Shown here piece after piece: positions 26,472-34,873 of a stretch of DNA of 64,000 nt. The stretch spans positions 1 through 64,000 of the forward strand of contig NZ_QJTK01000009.1 in NCBI RefSeq assembly GCF_003217355.1. Direction: 5' to 3'. A program made the position numbers and the translations under genes. Positions within the stretch are counted from its first letter, which is position 1. The number at the start of each line of letters is the position of its first letter. Origin of the DNA: Rhodobacter viridis (GTDB lineage Bacteria; Pseudomonadota; Alphaproteobacteria; Rhodobacterales; Rhodobacteraceae). A model generated the notes under the pieces. That model saw nothing but the letters and a program-made list of their open reading frames with translations, did no database searches and was not told the DNA's origin.

Positions 26472-28271
26472 ATGAAAAAGCTCGATCACATCCGCAACTT
26501 CTCCATCGTGGCGCATATCGACCACGGCAAATCCACCCTGGCCGACCGTCTGATCCAGATGACGGGCACGGTGGCCGCGCGCGACATGAAAGAGCAGATG
26601 CTCGACAGCATGGATATCGAGCGCGAGCGCGGCATCACCATCAAGGCGAACACCGTGCGGATCGAATATCCGGCACAGGATGGGCGGACCTACATCCTGA
26701 ACCTGATCGACACCCCCGGCCACGTCGACTTCGCCTATGAGGTGAGCCGCTCGATGCGCGCCGTCGAGGGCTCGCTGCTCGTCGTCGACGCCTCGCAGGG
26801 CGTCGAGGCGCAGACGCTGGCGAACGTCTATCAGGCGATCGACGCGGGACACGACATCGTGCCGGTGCTGAACAAGATCGACCTGCCCGCCGCCGACCCG
26901 GATGCGGTGAAGAAGAACATCGAGGATGTGATCGGCCTCGATGCTTCCGACGCGATTCCGATTTCGGCGAAGACCGGCCTTGGCATTCCCGATGTGCTCG
27001 AAGCCATCGTGCACCGCCTGCCCGCGCCGGAGGGCGATGTGGATGCGCCCCTGAAAGCCATGCTCGTCGACAGCTGGTATGACCCCTACCTTGGCGTTGT
27101 GGTCATGATCCGCGTCATGGATGGCTTTGTCCGCAAGGGCGACCAGATCAAGATGATGCAGACGGGTGCGAGCTACCGCATCGACAAGCTCGCCGTGCTG
27201 AAGCCGCAGATGGTCGATATTGCGGAACTCGGGCCGGGCGAGATCGGCGTTCTGACCGCCTCGATCAAGCAGGTCCGCGACACCCGCGTGGGTGACACCA
27301 TCACCCATGAACGCAAGCCCTGCGACGCCGCCTTGCCGGGCTTCAAACCGGCGCAACCGGTGGTGTTCTGCGGTCTGTTCCCGGTCGATGCGAACGACTT
27401 CGAGCCGCTGCGCGACGCAATCGAGAAACTGGCGCTGAACGACGCGAGCTTCACCTACGAGATGGAAACCTCGGCCGCGCTTGGCTTTGGCTTCCGCTGC
27501 GGTTTCCTCGGCCTTCTGCACCTTGAAGTCGTGCGCGACCGTCTGGAACGCGAATATGACCTCGATCTGATCACCACCGCGCCTTCGGTCGTGTTCAAGC
27601 TTTACATGAAGGACGGCGAAGTGCGCGACCTGCACAACCCCGCCGACCTGCCCGACCTGACCTATGTCGACCATATCGAGGAGCCGCGGATCAAGGCGAC
27701 GATCATGGTTCCCGACGAATATCTGGGCGACGTGCTGAAGCTGTGCCAGGATCGCCGCGGCATCCAGATGGACCTGACCTACGCGGGCTCGCGCGCGATG
27801 GTGGTCTATGACCTGCCGCTGTCGGAAGTCGTCTTCGACTTCTACGACCGGCTGAAATCGGTGACGAAGGGCTACGCCAGCTTCGACTATCAGCTCGCCG
27901 AATACCGCGAGGATTTCCTGGTGAAGATGTCGATCCTCGTGAACGACGAGCCGGTGGATGCGCTCTCGATCATGGTGCACCGCGACCGCGCCGAAGGCCG
28001 CGGCCGGGCGATGGTGGAGAAGCTGAAGGAGCTGATCCCGCGGCACATGTTCAAGATCCCGATTCAGGCGGCGATCGGCGGCCGGGTGATTGCGCGCGAA
28101 ACGCTGAGCGCGATGCGCAAGGACGTGACGGCGAAATGCTACGGCGGCGACGCGACGCGGAAGAAGAAGCTGCTGGAGAAGCAGAAAGCCGGGAAGAAGA
28201 AGATGCGCCAGTTCGGGAAGGTTGAAATTCCCCAGAGCGCGTTCATCGCGGCACTGAAGATGGATGAGTGA
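26472..28271 (+). CDS. lepA: Elongation factor 4 (LepA)
   Basis: 599 residues, exactly the family size. Translational GTPase with P-loop AHIDHGKST, switch [14 protein letters not shown] and the LepA-specific C-terminal domain ending in the basic [19 protein letters not shown] stretch. It back-translocates or remodels ribosomes, mainly under ionic stress and during initiation. The ATG at 26472 begins the canonical [19 protein letters not shown] but there is no Shine-Dalgarno sequence upstream (CTGTTATTTGCGCGCCC), which is unusual for such a conserved gene. Two hairpins follow the stop. Confidence 0.97.
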   Translation: MKKLDHIRNFSIVAHIDHGKSTLADRLIQMTGTVAARDMKEQMLDSMDIERERGITIKANTVRIEYPAQDGRTYILNLIDTPGHVDFAYEVSRSMRAVEGSLLVVDASQGVEAQTLANVYQAIDAGHDIVPVLNKIDLPAADPDAVKKNIEDVIGLDASDAIPISAKTGLGIPDVLEAIVHRLPAPEGDVDAPLKAMLVDSWYDPYLGVVVMIRVMDGFVRKGDQIKMMQTGASYRIDKLAVLKPQMVDIAELGPGEIGVLTASIKQVRDTRVGDTITHERKPCDAALPGFKPAQPVVFCGLFPVDANDFEPLRDAIEKLALNDASFTYEMETSAALGFGFRCGFLGLLHLEVVRDRLEREYDLDLITTAPSVVFKLYMKDGEVRDLHNPADLPDLTYVDHIEEPRIKATIMVPDEYLGDVLKLCQDRRGIQMDLTYAGSRAMVVYDLPLSEVVFDFYDRLKSVTKGYASFDYQLAEYREDFLVKMSILVNDEPVDALSIMVHRDRAEGRGRAMVEKLKELIPRHMFKIPIQAAIGGRVIARETLSAMRKDVTAKCYGGDATRKKKLLEKQKAGKKKMRQFGKVEIPQSAFIAALKMDE

Positions 28272-28299
28272 GCGGCGCCGGGGGCCTTGCCCCCGGGGG

Positions 28300-28320
28300 A
28301 ACGCTCCGGTGGAGCGTTTT
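28300..28320 (+). terminator. Terminator of lepA
   Basis: AACGCTCC-GGT-GGAGCGTT followed by TT, 29 bases past the lepA stop. A second hairpin, GACCCCGC-CCCG-GCGGGGTC (28347-28366), followed by ATTTCATTT, lies just beyond. Confidence 0.8.
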
Positions 28321-28406
28321 CAGCCGCGAACGCCCGAAGCGCAAGCGACCCCGCCCCGGCGGGGTCATTTCATTTCCGTGGAGCGATTTGAGCATCGAAC
28401 GCCCGA
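28309..28406 (+). repeat. Imperfect 29-base direct repeat after lepA
   Basis: 28309-28337 and 28378-28406 share GTGGAGCG, TTT, AGC and CGAACGCCCGA, with about five differences, at a period of 69 bases. The first copy overlaps the terminator arm. Region 28272-28502 otherwise shows only hairpins and presumably the promoter of the next gene. Confidence 0.6.
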
Positions 28407-28502
28407 GCCCGCTTGCGAGGGCCAGCGGCGCGAGCGAGAGACTTGAAAATTCGCCCCGCTATGCGATCCTCTTCGGAGGGATTTTGTCGGGGTTGATTGG
28501 AT

Positions 28503-29366
28503 ATGGACCATAACGGCTACGCACTTGGTCGCATTCACCGGATCGCAAACGATCGGAAGTTCTTTTGCCACTTCACGGGCTTTCTTGAGGGGGTCGCTGC
28601 AAGCGGCATGATCGAGCGCGGCGAGGTAGCTCCCCTGCTCGCTGAGTGCCGCGAGTTTGTTTCGAGAATTGCAGATGATGATGCGCACGAAATTCTTGAA
28701 GACTTCGAGGCGGAATTGCTGGAGCATGACACGATCACCCTGATGGTGGACGTGCGTGCGCGACAAATCGATCCTGAATGCCCCAAGAGCAGCCTCAACC
28801 GCTTTCTGGGTTATTGTCGCGGGATCGTCTGCGACAATGTGATTACGACGTCAGAGGCGCAAGGCATCCTTCAGATGATCGCCCATGCTCCGCAACTTCT
28901 GAGTGCAATCGGGGTCAAGGAAATTCAGAACACCTGCCTCGACGCGGTGCAGGACGAGATCGTCACACCGGATGAGTCCCTGACCGTCTGCGACGCTATC
29001 GGGAGAGTGGTCGGTGACTCCTATGGCGACACGGGCTTGTCGGATGTTTTTGGCGTGGCGAATTACGACGAATACCAGCTTTCTCGATTTCCCGAAGACC
29101 TTGACGGGGCTCAGGTCGTCTTGACGGGCACGTTCCAGACCGTCCCGCGAAGCCATTTCGAGGACGAACTTGCGGATCTGGGAGCGGTTATTGCGAAGTC
29201 CGTCAGTGGCAAGACAGATTATCTGATCGTCGGCGGCACGGCTTCGCGCGATTGGATCGAGGTGAACCGTGGCACGAAACTTCGCAAGGCGATGGAACTT
29301 TGCCTTGTGGGGAAAGGGCCCCGGTTTGTCTCCGAATGGCAATTGCTCAGATTGATGGGTAAGTGA
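28503..29366 (+). CDS. Free-standing BRCT-domain protein
   Basis: 287 residues. The C-terminal part (about 198-285) is a BRCT domain: AQVVLTGTF, the conserved ADLGAVIAKSVSGKTDYLIVG glycine/β3 region and W279 in VSEW. The N-terminal 185 residues contain two similar helical units (about 18-75 and 98-180), each with a 'G.....G.....E...L' pattern, possibly an internal duplication. Bacterial BRCTs normally sit in NAD-dependent ligase or Pol III epsilon; here there is no ligase domain. Codon use is visibly less GC-biased than its neighbours and it lies beside repeats, hinting at acquisition. A TTG at 28497 is an alternative start; no strong ribosome site is seen for either. Function unknown; DNA-repair or DNA-end binding is inference. 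Confidence 0.8.
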   Translation: MDHNGYALGRIHRIANDRKFFCHFTGFLEGVAASGMIERGEVAPLLAECREFVSRIADDDAHEILEDFEAELLEHDTITLMVDVRARQIDPECPKSSLNRFLGYCRGIVCDNVITTSEAQGILQMIAHAPQLLSAIGVKEIQNTCLDAVQDEIVTPDESLTVCDAIGRVVGDSYGDTGLSDVFGVANYDEYQLSRFPEDLDGAQVVLTGTFQTVPRSHFEDELADLGAVIAKSVSGKTDYLIVGGTASRDWIEVNRGTKLRKAMELCLVGKGPRFVSEWQLLRLMGK

Positions 29367-29739
29367 AGCGGCGCGGGGAGATGATCCGCCCGATGCGTAT
29401 CGCGCGCCCGGTCCATGTCGGGCGACGCACTAAATGATCTGAGCGCGGGCGCGACGAGCGGCTCACTGAGGGCCTTTGGGCCCCCGGCGGTCACGGGGCA
29501 TCTCGCGCGCAGGGCCTCGGCGATGGCCTCGGCCATGCCCTCCCCCGCCATCGGACAACGCTCACGGACCTCTTCACCGTCCCTCACAATGCCGCGCGAT
29601 TGGTGCGCAAATGCACATTGTCATCACCTTATTCGCCATTTTCAATATGATCGCACATCGCCATATTTCCCTCATGACGACGGAATGACACGCCGTCACC
29701 GCTCATCACATTGATAACCAAAGGAAATGGAGAACTTCC
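29367..29739. other. Noncoding gap between the BRCT gene and a small exported-protein gene
   Basis: 373 bases. The first 200 are GC-rich with no gene I can support; the last 130 (about 29605-29735) are distinctly AT-rich and probably hold the promoter of the gene at 29740. A minus-strand open frame across 29219-29587 looks like a compositional shadow. Confidence 0.6.
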
Positions 29740-30156
29740 ATGCGTAATGAACTCGTCTTCGCCGGTCTGGCCCTTGTCCTTGCGGCCGGTGCCGCGAATG
29801 CCACGGGCGTGACCCCGGGCCATCTGCAACTGGCGAACCAACTTGGTGTCGAGGCCGGGGCTTCCAGCGCCGGAGAGCTGGCGCAGATCGCCGATGCCCG
29901 CCGCGATAACGACCAAAGCACCGTCGCCTGGCTTCTCGCCCATGGCAACAGCCGTGCGAGCGCGGAAACCTCGGTCGGCAAGGCGCAGATCGCGGCGCAA
30001 CTCGGGGTTGACGCGTCGGACTTCACCGCCGCCGAATTGACCCAGATCGCGGACGCGAAACGCGACGGCAACCTGCATGGCGTGCGCTTCATCCTGAAGC
30101 ACGAAAACCGCAACGACTACTATTTCCCGCAACCCGCGGTCGGTCACGACAAGTAA
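29740..30156 (+). CDS. Exported protein with two tandem 42-residue repeats
   Basis: 138 residues. A signal peptide (about 1-21, ending AANA) is followed by two homologous units, residues 29-70 and 82-123, each reading Q-(I/L)-A-x-QLGV(E/D)A...(G/A)EL-x-QIADA(R/K)RD, then a short C-terminal tail rich in Asn, Tyr and His. The repeats look helical and may form a small helical bundle. GGAG lies 7-8 bases before the ATG. I do not recognise a named family; secreted or periplasmic location is predicted from the signal peptide. Strong terminator downstream, so it is monocistronic. Confidence 0.75.
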   Translation: MRNELVFAGLALVLAAGAANATGVTPGHLQLANQLGVEAGASSAGELAQIADARRDNDQSTVAWLLAHGNSRASAETSVGKAQIAAQLGVDASDFTAAELTQIADAKRDGNLHGVRFILKHENRNDYYFPQPAVGHDK

Positions 30157-30195
30157 GACTGTCGGCCCGCCGTGGCGGTGGGCTCTGACGTCAAG

Positions 30196-30221
30196 GGGCG
30201 GCTCCTTCGGGGCCGCCCTTT
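30196..30221 (+). terminator. Terminator of the two-repeat exported-protein gene
   Basis: GGGCGGC (30196-30202) and GCCGCCC (30212-30218) close on TCCTTCGGG, followed by TTT. Confidence 0.85.
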
Positions 30222-30236
30222 CCGCATCGCAAATGA

Positions 30237-30262
30237 AAAGCGGCCCCCGAAGGAGCCGCTTT
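30237..30262 (-). terminator. Terminator of the cold-shock gene
   Basis: AAAGCGGC (30237-30244) pairs with GCCGCTTT (30255-30262); on the minus strand TTTTCATTT follows. It is an inverted near-copy of the hairpin at 30196-30218. Confidence 0.85.
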
Positions 30263-30284
30263 CCGAAATCCCGTGCGCACAGGC

Positions 30285-30491
30285 TCAGGCGATGGCGAGG
30301 TTGATCGCCGATTCGCGGCCATCGCGGCCTTTTTCCAGATCGTAGTTGATCGCTTGGCCGTCGTTCAGGCCGCGCAGACCGGCGCGCTCGACCGCCGAGA
30401 TGTGCACGAACACGTCCTTACCGCCGGTTTCCGGGGCGATAAAGCCGAAGCCTTTGGTTTGGTTGAACCATTTCACGGTGCCTTTGGCCAT
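30285..30491 (-). CDS. Cold-shock protein (CspA family)
   Basis: 68 residues. RNP1 KGFGFI and RNP2 VFVHIS are intact, within the classic opening MAKGTVKWFN. It binds single-stranded RNA/DNA and melts mRNA structure. AGAAGGAG precedes the ATG. The 183 bases between its start and the rimO end could hold a long cold-responsive 5' UTR. The gene is single and has its own terminator. Confidence 0.97.
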   Translation of the reverse strand: MAKGTVKWFNQTKGFGFIAPETGGKDVFVHISAVERAGLRGLNDGQAINYDLEKGRDGRESAINLAIA

Positions 30492-30674
30492 CCGTAGTCT
30501 CCTTCTATATGCCGCCCGCAGGATTGCGGCGGCCCGGCTCAGTCACGTCACGATCGAGAACTGTAGCCGCAGAGGGAGCAGGTCGTCGAAAAGGCGCGGT
30601 GCGCAGGGAAATGATATGGGGCCATCACTCCCGCATTGCAAGAAAATTGCGCGCGGGATGGCGCGGCAAAAAGC

Positions 30675-32069
30675 CTATTGCACGCGCCCCCAAAGATCGT
30701 AATCGGAGGCCTCCTCGACTTCGACCGTGACCATGTCGCCCGGCGCGAGCGACTCGAAATCCTCGTCGATGAACAAATTGCCATCGATTTCAGGGGCATC
30801 GGCGCGGGTGCGGCAGGTCGCGCCTTCGTCATCGACGCTATCGACCAGCACTTGCTGAATCGTGCCGACCTTGGCCGCAAGCTTCGCCTCGGAAATCGCC
30901 TGCGCGGTTTCCATGAAGCGTTCCCAGCGCTCCTGTTTCAACTCTGGGGCGATATGATCCGGCAAATCGTTCGACCGGGCGCCCTTGACGTTCTCATACT
31001 GGAAGCAGCCGACTCGGTCGAGCTGCGCTTCCTGCATCCAGTCGAGCAGATACTGGAACTCCGCCTCGGTCTCGCCGGGATAGCCGACGATGAAGGTCGA
31101 GCGCAGCACGATCTCGGGGCAATCCGCACGCCAGGCGGCGATCTCGTCGAGCGTCTTCGCCGAGGCCGCGGGCCGGGCCATGCGTTTCAGCGTCTCGGGG
31201 TGGGCATGCTGGAACGGAATGTCGAGATAGGGCAGCACGAGGCCGTCCGCCATCAGCGGGATCAGGTCACGCACATGCGGGTAGGGGTAGACGTAATGCA
31301 GCCGGACCCAGGCGCCCGAGGGCTGGGCGAGCTTGCCAAGTTCCCGCGTCAGGTCGGTGATATGCGCGCGCACCTCGCGCTCCTTCCACACCGTCGCCTC
31401 GTGCTTGCGGTCAAGCCCATAGGCGGAGGTGTCCTGCGAAATCACCAGCAACTCCCGCACCCCGGCCTCGAGCAGCTTTTCCGCCTCGCGCAGCACCGCA
31501 TGGGCGGGGCGGCTGACCAGCTTGCCGCGCATGTCGGGGATGATGCAGAACTTGCAGGCGTGATTGCAGCCCTCGGAAATCTTCAGATAGCTGAAGTGGC
31601 GCGGCGTGAGCTTGATGCCGGTGGCGGGCAGCAGATCGACAAAGGGATCGGGCTTCGGCGGCACCGCACCGTGCACGGCATCCAGAACCTGCTCGTATTG
31701 CTCGGGGCCGGTCACGGCCAGCACCTTCGGATGCACGCCGGTGATGAACTCCGGTTCAGCGCCCAGACAGCCGGTGACGATCACCTTGCCATTCTCGCTC
31801 AGCGCCTCGCCGATGGCTTCCAGGCTTTCGGCCTTGGCACTGTCCAGAAACCCGCAGGTGTTCACAATCACCGCATCGGCGCCCTGATAGCTGGGCGAGA
31901 TCGCATAGCCCTCGGCCCGCAGCCGGGTCAGGATGCGTTCGCTGTCGACGAGCGCCTTGGGGCAGCCGAGCGAGACCATACCGATCGTCGGCTGGCCCGG
32001 ACGGGGGGCATCGGTCATCAGCGCCTTGGGGGCGAGGTCGGGGCGGAGGTTGGGCGGGTTCTGGCTCAT
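30675..32069 (-). CDS. rimO: Ribosomal protein S12 methylthiotransferase RimO
   Basis: 464 residues, radical-SAM enzyme that adds a methylthio group to the conserved Asp of ribosomal protein S12. The N-terminal cluster domain begins at [17 protein letters not shown] with cysteines in GCPK, NTCGF and TGCLG; the radical-SAM cluster is C-N-H-A-C-K-F-C; a TRAM domain closes the protein. The start at 32069 ([14 protein letters not shown]) has a weak site; ATG 32018 has a better spaced AAGG, so translation could begin there, but the extension looks like that of related Rhodobacteraceae RimO proteins. Confidence 0.95.
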   Translation of the reverse strand: MSQNPPNLRPDLAPKALMTDAPRPGQPTIGMVSLGCPKALVDSERILTRLRAEGYAISPSYQGADAVIVNTCGFLDSAKAESLEAIGEALSENGKVIVTGCLGAEPEFITGVHPKVLAVTGPEQYEQVLDAVHGAVPPKPDPFVDLLPATGIKLTPRHFSYLKISEGCNHACKFCIIPDMRGKLVSRPAHAVLREAEKLLEAGVRELLVISQDTSAYGLDRKHEATVWKEREVRAHITDLTRELGKLAQPSGAWVRLHYVYPYPHVRDLIPLMADGLVLPYLDIPFQHAHPETLKRMARPAASAKTLDEIAAWRADCPEIVLRSTFIVGYPGETEAEFQYLLDWMQEAQLDRVGCFQYENVKGARSNDLPDHIAPELKQERWERFMETAQAISEAKLAAKVGTIQQVLVDSVDDEGATCRTRADAPEIDGNLFIDEDFESLAPGDMVTVEVEEASDYDLWGRVQ

Positions 32070-32120
32070 GGGCAGGGCTTATACCGGCAAGCGCGCAAGG
32101 CGGGAAGGAGAGAAACGGAA

Positions 32121-32140
32121 AGGGCGCCCGCAGGCGCCCT
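32121..32140 (-). terminator. Terminator of gcrA
   Basis: AGGGCGCC-CGCA-GGCGCCCT; read on the minus strand TTTCCGTTT follows. It separates gcrA from rimO. Confidence 0.8.
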
Positions 32141-32155
32141 GTTCTTTGTGCGATC

Positions 32156-32231
32156 CGTCGCCTTACCGCCGACGATCCCGGCACCGTTGCGTCTTGCCGG
32201 GCCGCGTCGCCTTACCGCCGACGATCCCGGC
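32156..32231. repeat. 27-base direct repeat duplicating the gcrA 3' end
   Basis: Two identical 27-base copies at 32156-32182 and 32205-32231, period 49. The right copy contains the last codons and stop of gcrA; the left copy is noncoding, between gcrA and its terminator. Confidence 0.85.
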
Positions 32232-32856
32232 GGGCGCTCATCGGTTGGAACGCCACCGAGACATGCGCCTCGCAATAGGGTTTGCCCGCCTGGCTCGGCA
32301 GGCCGCAGAAATAGAAATGCTCCGTCGCCGGGTCGCCGATCGGCCATTTGCAGGTGCGCTCGGTCAGTTCCATCAGCGAGATCTTGCGCGAACGCTTTTC
32401 GACTTCGCGCACCGAGGCGAGCGTCTCGGGGCTGATTTCATTCAGCGAGGGTTGCGGCGGCAGCGGTTGGCCCGCGGGCACCAGCGCCGGTTTGCGCACG
32501 ACGCCCGGCACCGAGGCGACCGGCGCCGCCGGTTGCGGCGCGGCGGGCGCGGGGCGCGGCGGCACGGCGGCAATCGTCGGACGCACGGGTTCGGGCTCGG
32601 GCTCGACACGCGGGGCCGCGGCGGCGGGCGCAGCGACCGGCTCGGGCGCGGCGGGTTTCGCAGCAGCGGCAGGCGCCGCGGCCGGGGCGGGCGCAGCAGG
32701 CGCCCCTTCGACCCGGTTCGACAGGCCCAGACGGTGCACCTTGCCGATCACGGCATTGCGCGTCACCCCGCCCAATTCCTTGGCGATCTGACTTGCCGAT
32801 TGACCCTCGGTCCACATCTTCTTCAGAAGTTCGACACGTTCATCGGTCCAGGACAT
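32212..32856 (-). CDS. gcrA: Cell-cycle regulator GcrA
   Basis: 214 residues. The N-terminal HTH is the GcrA hallmark (MSWTDERVELLKKMWTEG, residues 1-18, then SASQIAKEL and TRNAVIGKVHRLGLSNR). A long Pro/Ala-rich linker (about 52-145) leads to the sigma70-interacting C-terminal module with WPIGDPATEHFYFCG and PYCEAH. In alphaproteobacteria GcrA binds RNA polymerase holoenzyme and activates promoters with methylated GANTC sites. ATG 32856 is chosen at the conserved N terminus. The C-terminal SARRDRRR tail lies in a duplicated 27-base repeat. Confidence 0.95.
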   Translation of the reverse strand: MSWTDERVELLKKMWTEGQSASQIAKELGGVTRNAVIGKVHRLGLSNRVEGAPAAPAPAAAPAAAAKPAAPEPVAAPAAAAPRVEPEPEPVRPTIAAVPPRPAPAAPQPAAPVASVPGVVRKPALVPAGQPLPPQPSLNEISPETLASVREVEKRSRKISLMELTERTCKWPIGDPATEHFYFCGLPSQAGKPYCEAHVSVAFQPMSARRDRRR

Positions 32857-33007
32857 CGGCGCACCTTGTTTCTTCGCCCCTGAATGGGCGGCGTTCTTCA
32901 CCCGATTGGGTATCACCCTGCGGGGCGGTCTTGACCCATTTTAGCCGGGACGGTGCGCAATACAAGCACCGTCCCGGAATTTCAAGGGCGACCGAGAAGC
33001 CCTGCGC

Positions 33008-33475
33008 TCAGAACCGCGCAGCCGGGCGGCGGGAGGACAGCTGGAGGTTGGTTTCCGTCCGCCCCACCCCCTCGACGCGACGGATCGAGAGGATCGTCTC
33101 GTCGAGTTCTTCAAGCGAGCGGGCCCCGATTTCGGCAATCAGGTCCCACTGCCCGTTCGTCGTATGCACGGCCTGCACCGGCGGCAGGCCGAGCAGGCGG
33201 GCGACCACCTTTTCGGTGGCGCGGCCGTCGATGCACAGCATCATCAGGCCCCGCACCGGCGCGGCAGAGACATCGGCGCGCGTCATCACGGTGAAGCCCG
33301 AGATTTCGCCGCGCGCCACCAGCCGCTCGATCCGCGCGCGCACGGTGGCGCGCGACAGACCGAGTTGCACGGCAAGGTCCGACACCGCGGCCCGACCGTC
33401 GCGGCGCAGTGCCGCGATCAGCCGTTGATCGGTGTCGTCCAGACGCTCGACCCCGCGTGCAGGCTCGCCCCACAT
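33008..33475 (-). CDS. Lrp/AsnC-family transcriptional regulator
   Basis: 155 residues. N-terminal HTH (LDDTDQRLIAALRRDGRAAVSDLAVQLGLS, about 12-41, then RATVRARIERL) and a C-terminal RAM/AsnC ligand domain. It begins only four bases after the gabT stop on the same strand, so it is very likely cotranscribed with the transaminase and may sense an amino acid related to that pathway. Family members act as octamers of DNA-wrapping dimers. The effector is not predictable. Confidence 0.9.
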   Translation of the reverse strand: MWGEPARGVERLDDTDQRLIAALRRDGRAAVSDLAVQLGLSRATVRARIERLVARGEISGFTVMTRADVSAAPVRGLMMLCIDGRATEKVVARLLGLPPVQAVHTTNGQWDLIAEIGARSLEELDETILSIRRVEGVGRTETNLQLSSRRPAARF

Positions 33476-33479
33476 CGCC

Positions 33480-34763
33480 TCAGCCCTTCGCGGCGAGGAT
33501 CGAGGCGTCGAGGATGTCGAGCGCCTCGTCGAAGACCGCGTCCTGAATGGTCAGCGGCGCGAGGAAGCGGATGACGTTGCCATAGACGCCGCAGGTGAGC
33601 AGGATCAGGCCGCGCTTCAGCGCCTCTTCGCGGACGCGGTTGGTCATTTCCGGGTTCGGCGTATGCGTGCCCGCCACGTTGAACTCGACCGCGTTCATGA
33701 AGCCCGGGCCGCGGATGTCGATGATTTCCGGCACGCTGTCCTGCAGCGCGGCCAGACGCTGCTTCAGCCGCGCGCCCAGACGCTCGGCGCGGGCGCAGAG
33801 CTGTTCCTCCTCGATCACGTCGAGCACGGCATGCGCGGCGGCGACGGCAATCGGGCTGCCCGCATAGGTGCCACCCAGACCGCCCGGGTTCGGGCTGTCC
33901 ATGATTTCCGCCTTGCCGGTCACTGCCGAGATCGGGAAACCGCCGCCAAGGCCCTTGGCCATCGTGGTCAGGTCGGCGGCAACGCCGTGATGTTCCATCG
34001 CAAAGAGCTTGCCGGTACGGGCAAAGCCGGTCTGCACTTCGTCGGCAATGAGCACGATGCCGTTCTTGTCGGCGATTTCGCGCAGCTTGCGCATGAAGCC
34101 TTCCGGCACCGGGTAGAAGCCGCCCTCGCCCTGCACGGGCTCGACGATGATCGCGGCAACGCGGGTCGGTTCGATGTCAGCCTTGAACAGGCGTTCCAGC
34201 GCCGCAACCGCTTCATCACCCGACACGCCATGCAGCGGGCAGGGGAAGGGCAGGTGCCAGACGTCGTTCATCATCGGGCCGAACCCGGCCTTGTAGGGCT
34301 GGACCTTGCCGGTCAGCGTCATGCCCATGAAGGTACGGCCGTGGAAGCCGCCCGCAAAGGCGACGACGCCAGCGCGGCCGGTGTAGTGACGCGCGATCTT
34401 GATCGCGTTTTCAACGGCTTCGGCGCCGGTGGTGGCGAAGATGGTTTTCTTGGCGAAATCGCCCGGAACGGCGGCGTTCAGACGCTCGGCCAGTTCGACG
34501 TAGTTTTCGTAGGGCACGACCTGATGGCAGGTGTGGGTGAAGGCATCAAGCTGCGCCTTGACCGCCTCGATCACGCGCGGATGGCGGTGGCCGGTGTTCA
34601 CCACGGCGATGCCCGCGGCGAAGTCGATGTAGCGGGCGCCGTTCTTGTCCCAGATTTCCGCGTTCTCGGCGCGTTCGGCATAGATCTGCGTCGTCACGCC
34701 AACGCCTTTGGCGATGGCGGCGGTGCGGCGGGCGGAAAGGTCGGGCGAGGTTTGGACGGTCAT
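33480..34763 (-). CDS. gabT: 4-aminobutyrate aminotransferase
   Basis: 427 residues, class III PLP transaminase of the GabT type, converting GABA plus 2-oxoglutarate to succinate semialdehyde and glutamate. The PLP lysine is in TTMAKGLGGGFPIS; the PLP-ring Asp in VLIADEVQTGFARTG; TTGAEAVENAIKIAR is the conserved phosphate/PLP region. ATG 34763 has GGAG six bases upstream; a start at 34790 would have no site. Followed at four bases by an Lrp gene and divergent from a MerR-XRE-cupin regulator. Related omega-amino-acid or diamine substrates cannot be excluded. No succinate semialdehyde dehydrogenase is adjacent. Confidence 0.92.
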   Translation of the reverse strand: MTVQTSPDLSARRTAAIAKGVGVTTQIYAERAENAEIWDKNGARYIDFAAGIAVVNTGHRHPRVIEAVKAQLDAFTHTCHQVVPYENYVELAERLNAAVPGDFAKKTIFATTGAEAVENAIKIARHYTGRAGVVAFAGGFHGRTFMGMTLTGKVQPYKAGFGPMMNDVWHLPFPCPLHGVSGDEAVAALERLFKADIEPTRVAAIIVEPVQGEGGFYPVPEGFMRKLREIADKNGIVLIADEVQTGFARTGKLFAMEHHGVAADLTTMAKGLGGGFPISAVTGKAEIMDSPNPGGLGGTYAGSPIAVAAAHAVLDVIEEEQLCARAERLGARLKQRLAALQDSVPEIIDIRGPGFMNAVEFNVAGTHTPNPEMTNRVREEALKRGLILLTCGVYGNVIRFLAPLTIQDAVFDEALDILDASILAAKG

Positions 34764-34813
34764 GAGGGGCTCCGATTCGAGATGTGCCATCCTCTCACTT
34801 TACATTTTTTCTG

Positions 34814-34827
34814 CAAGAAAATTCTTG
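34814..34827. promoter_or_regulatory. Palindrome in the gabT/regulator divergent promoter
   Basis: CAAGAA-AA-TTCTTG, perfect, in an AT-rich patch between gabT (start 34763) and the regulator (start 34874). CAAG/CTTG steps recur nearby (34830-34863). It is a good operator candidate for the divergent regulator. Confidence 0.55.
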
Positions 34828-34873
34828 GCAAGGTCGGTAACAAAGGTCATCCTTGTCTTGTAAGGCAGGGAAG

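Noticed and set aside
29219-29587. Minus-strand open frame in the gap after the BRCT gene
   Set aside because: It overlaps the BRCT gene antisense for about 150 bases, has no ribosome site, and its composition looks like a GC-frame shadow.
32156-32231. Two identical 27-base repeats as a minimal CRISPR
   Set aside because: Only two copies, one overlapping the gcrA coding end, no cas genes nearby.
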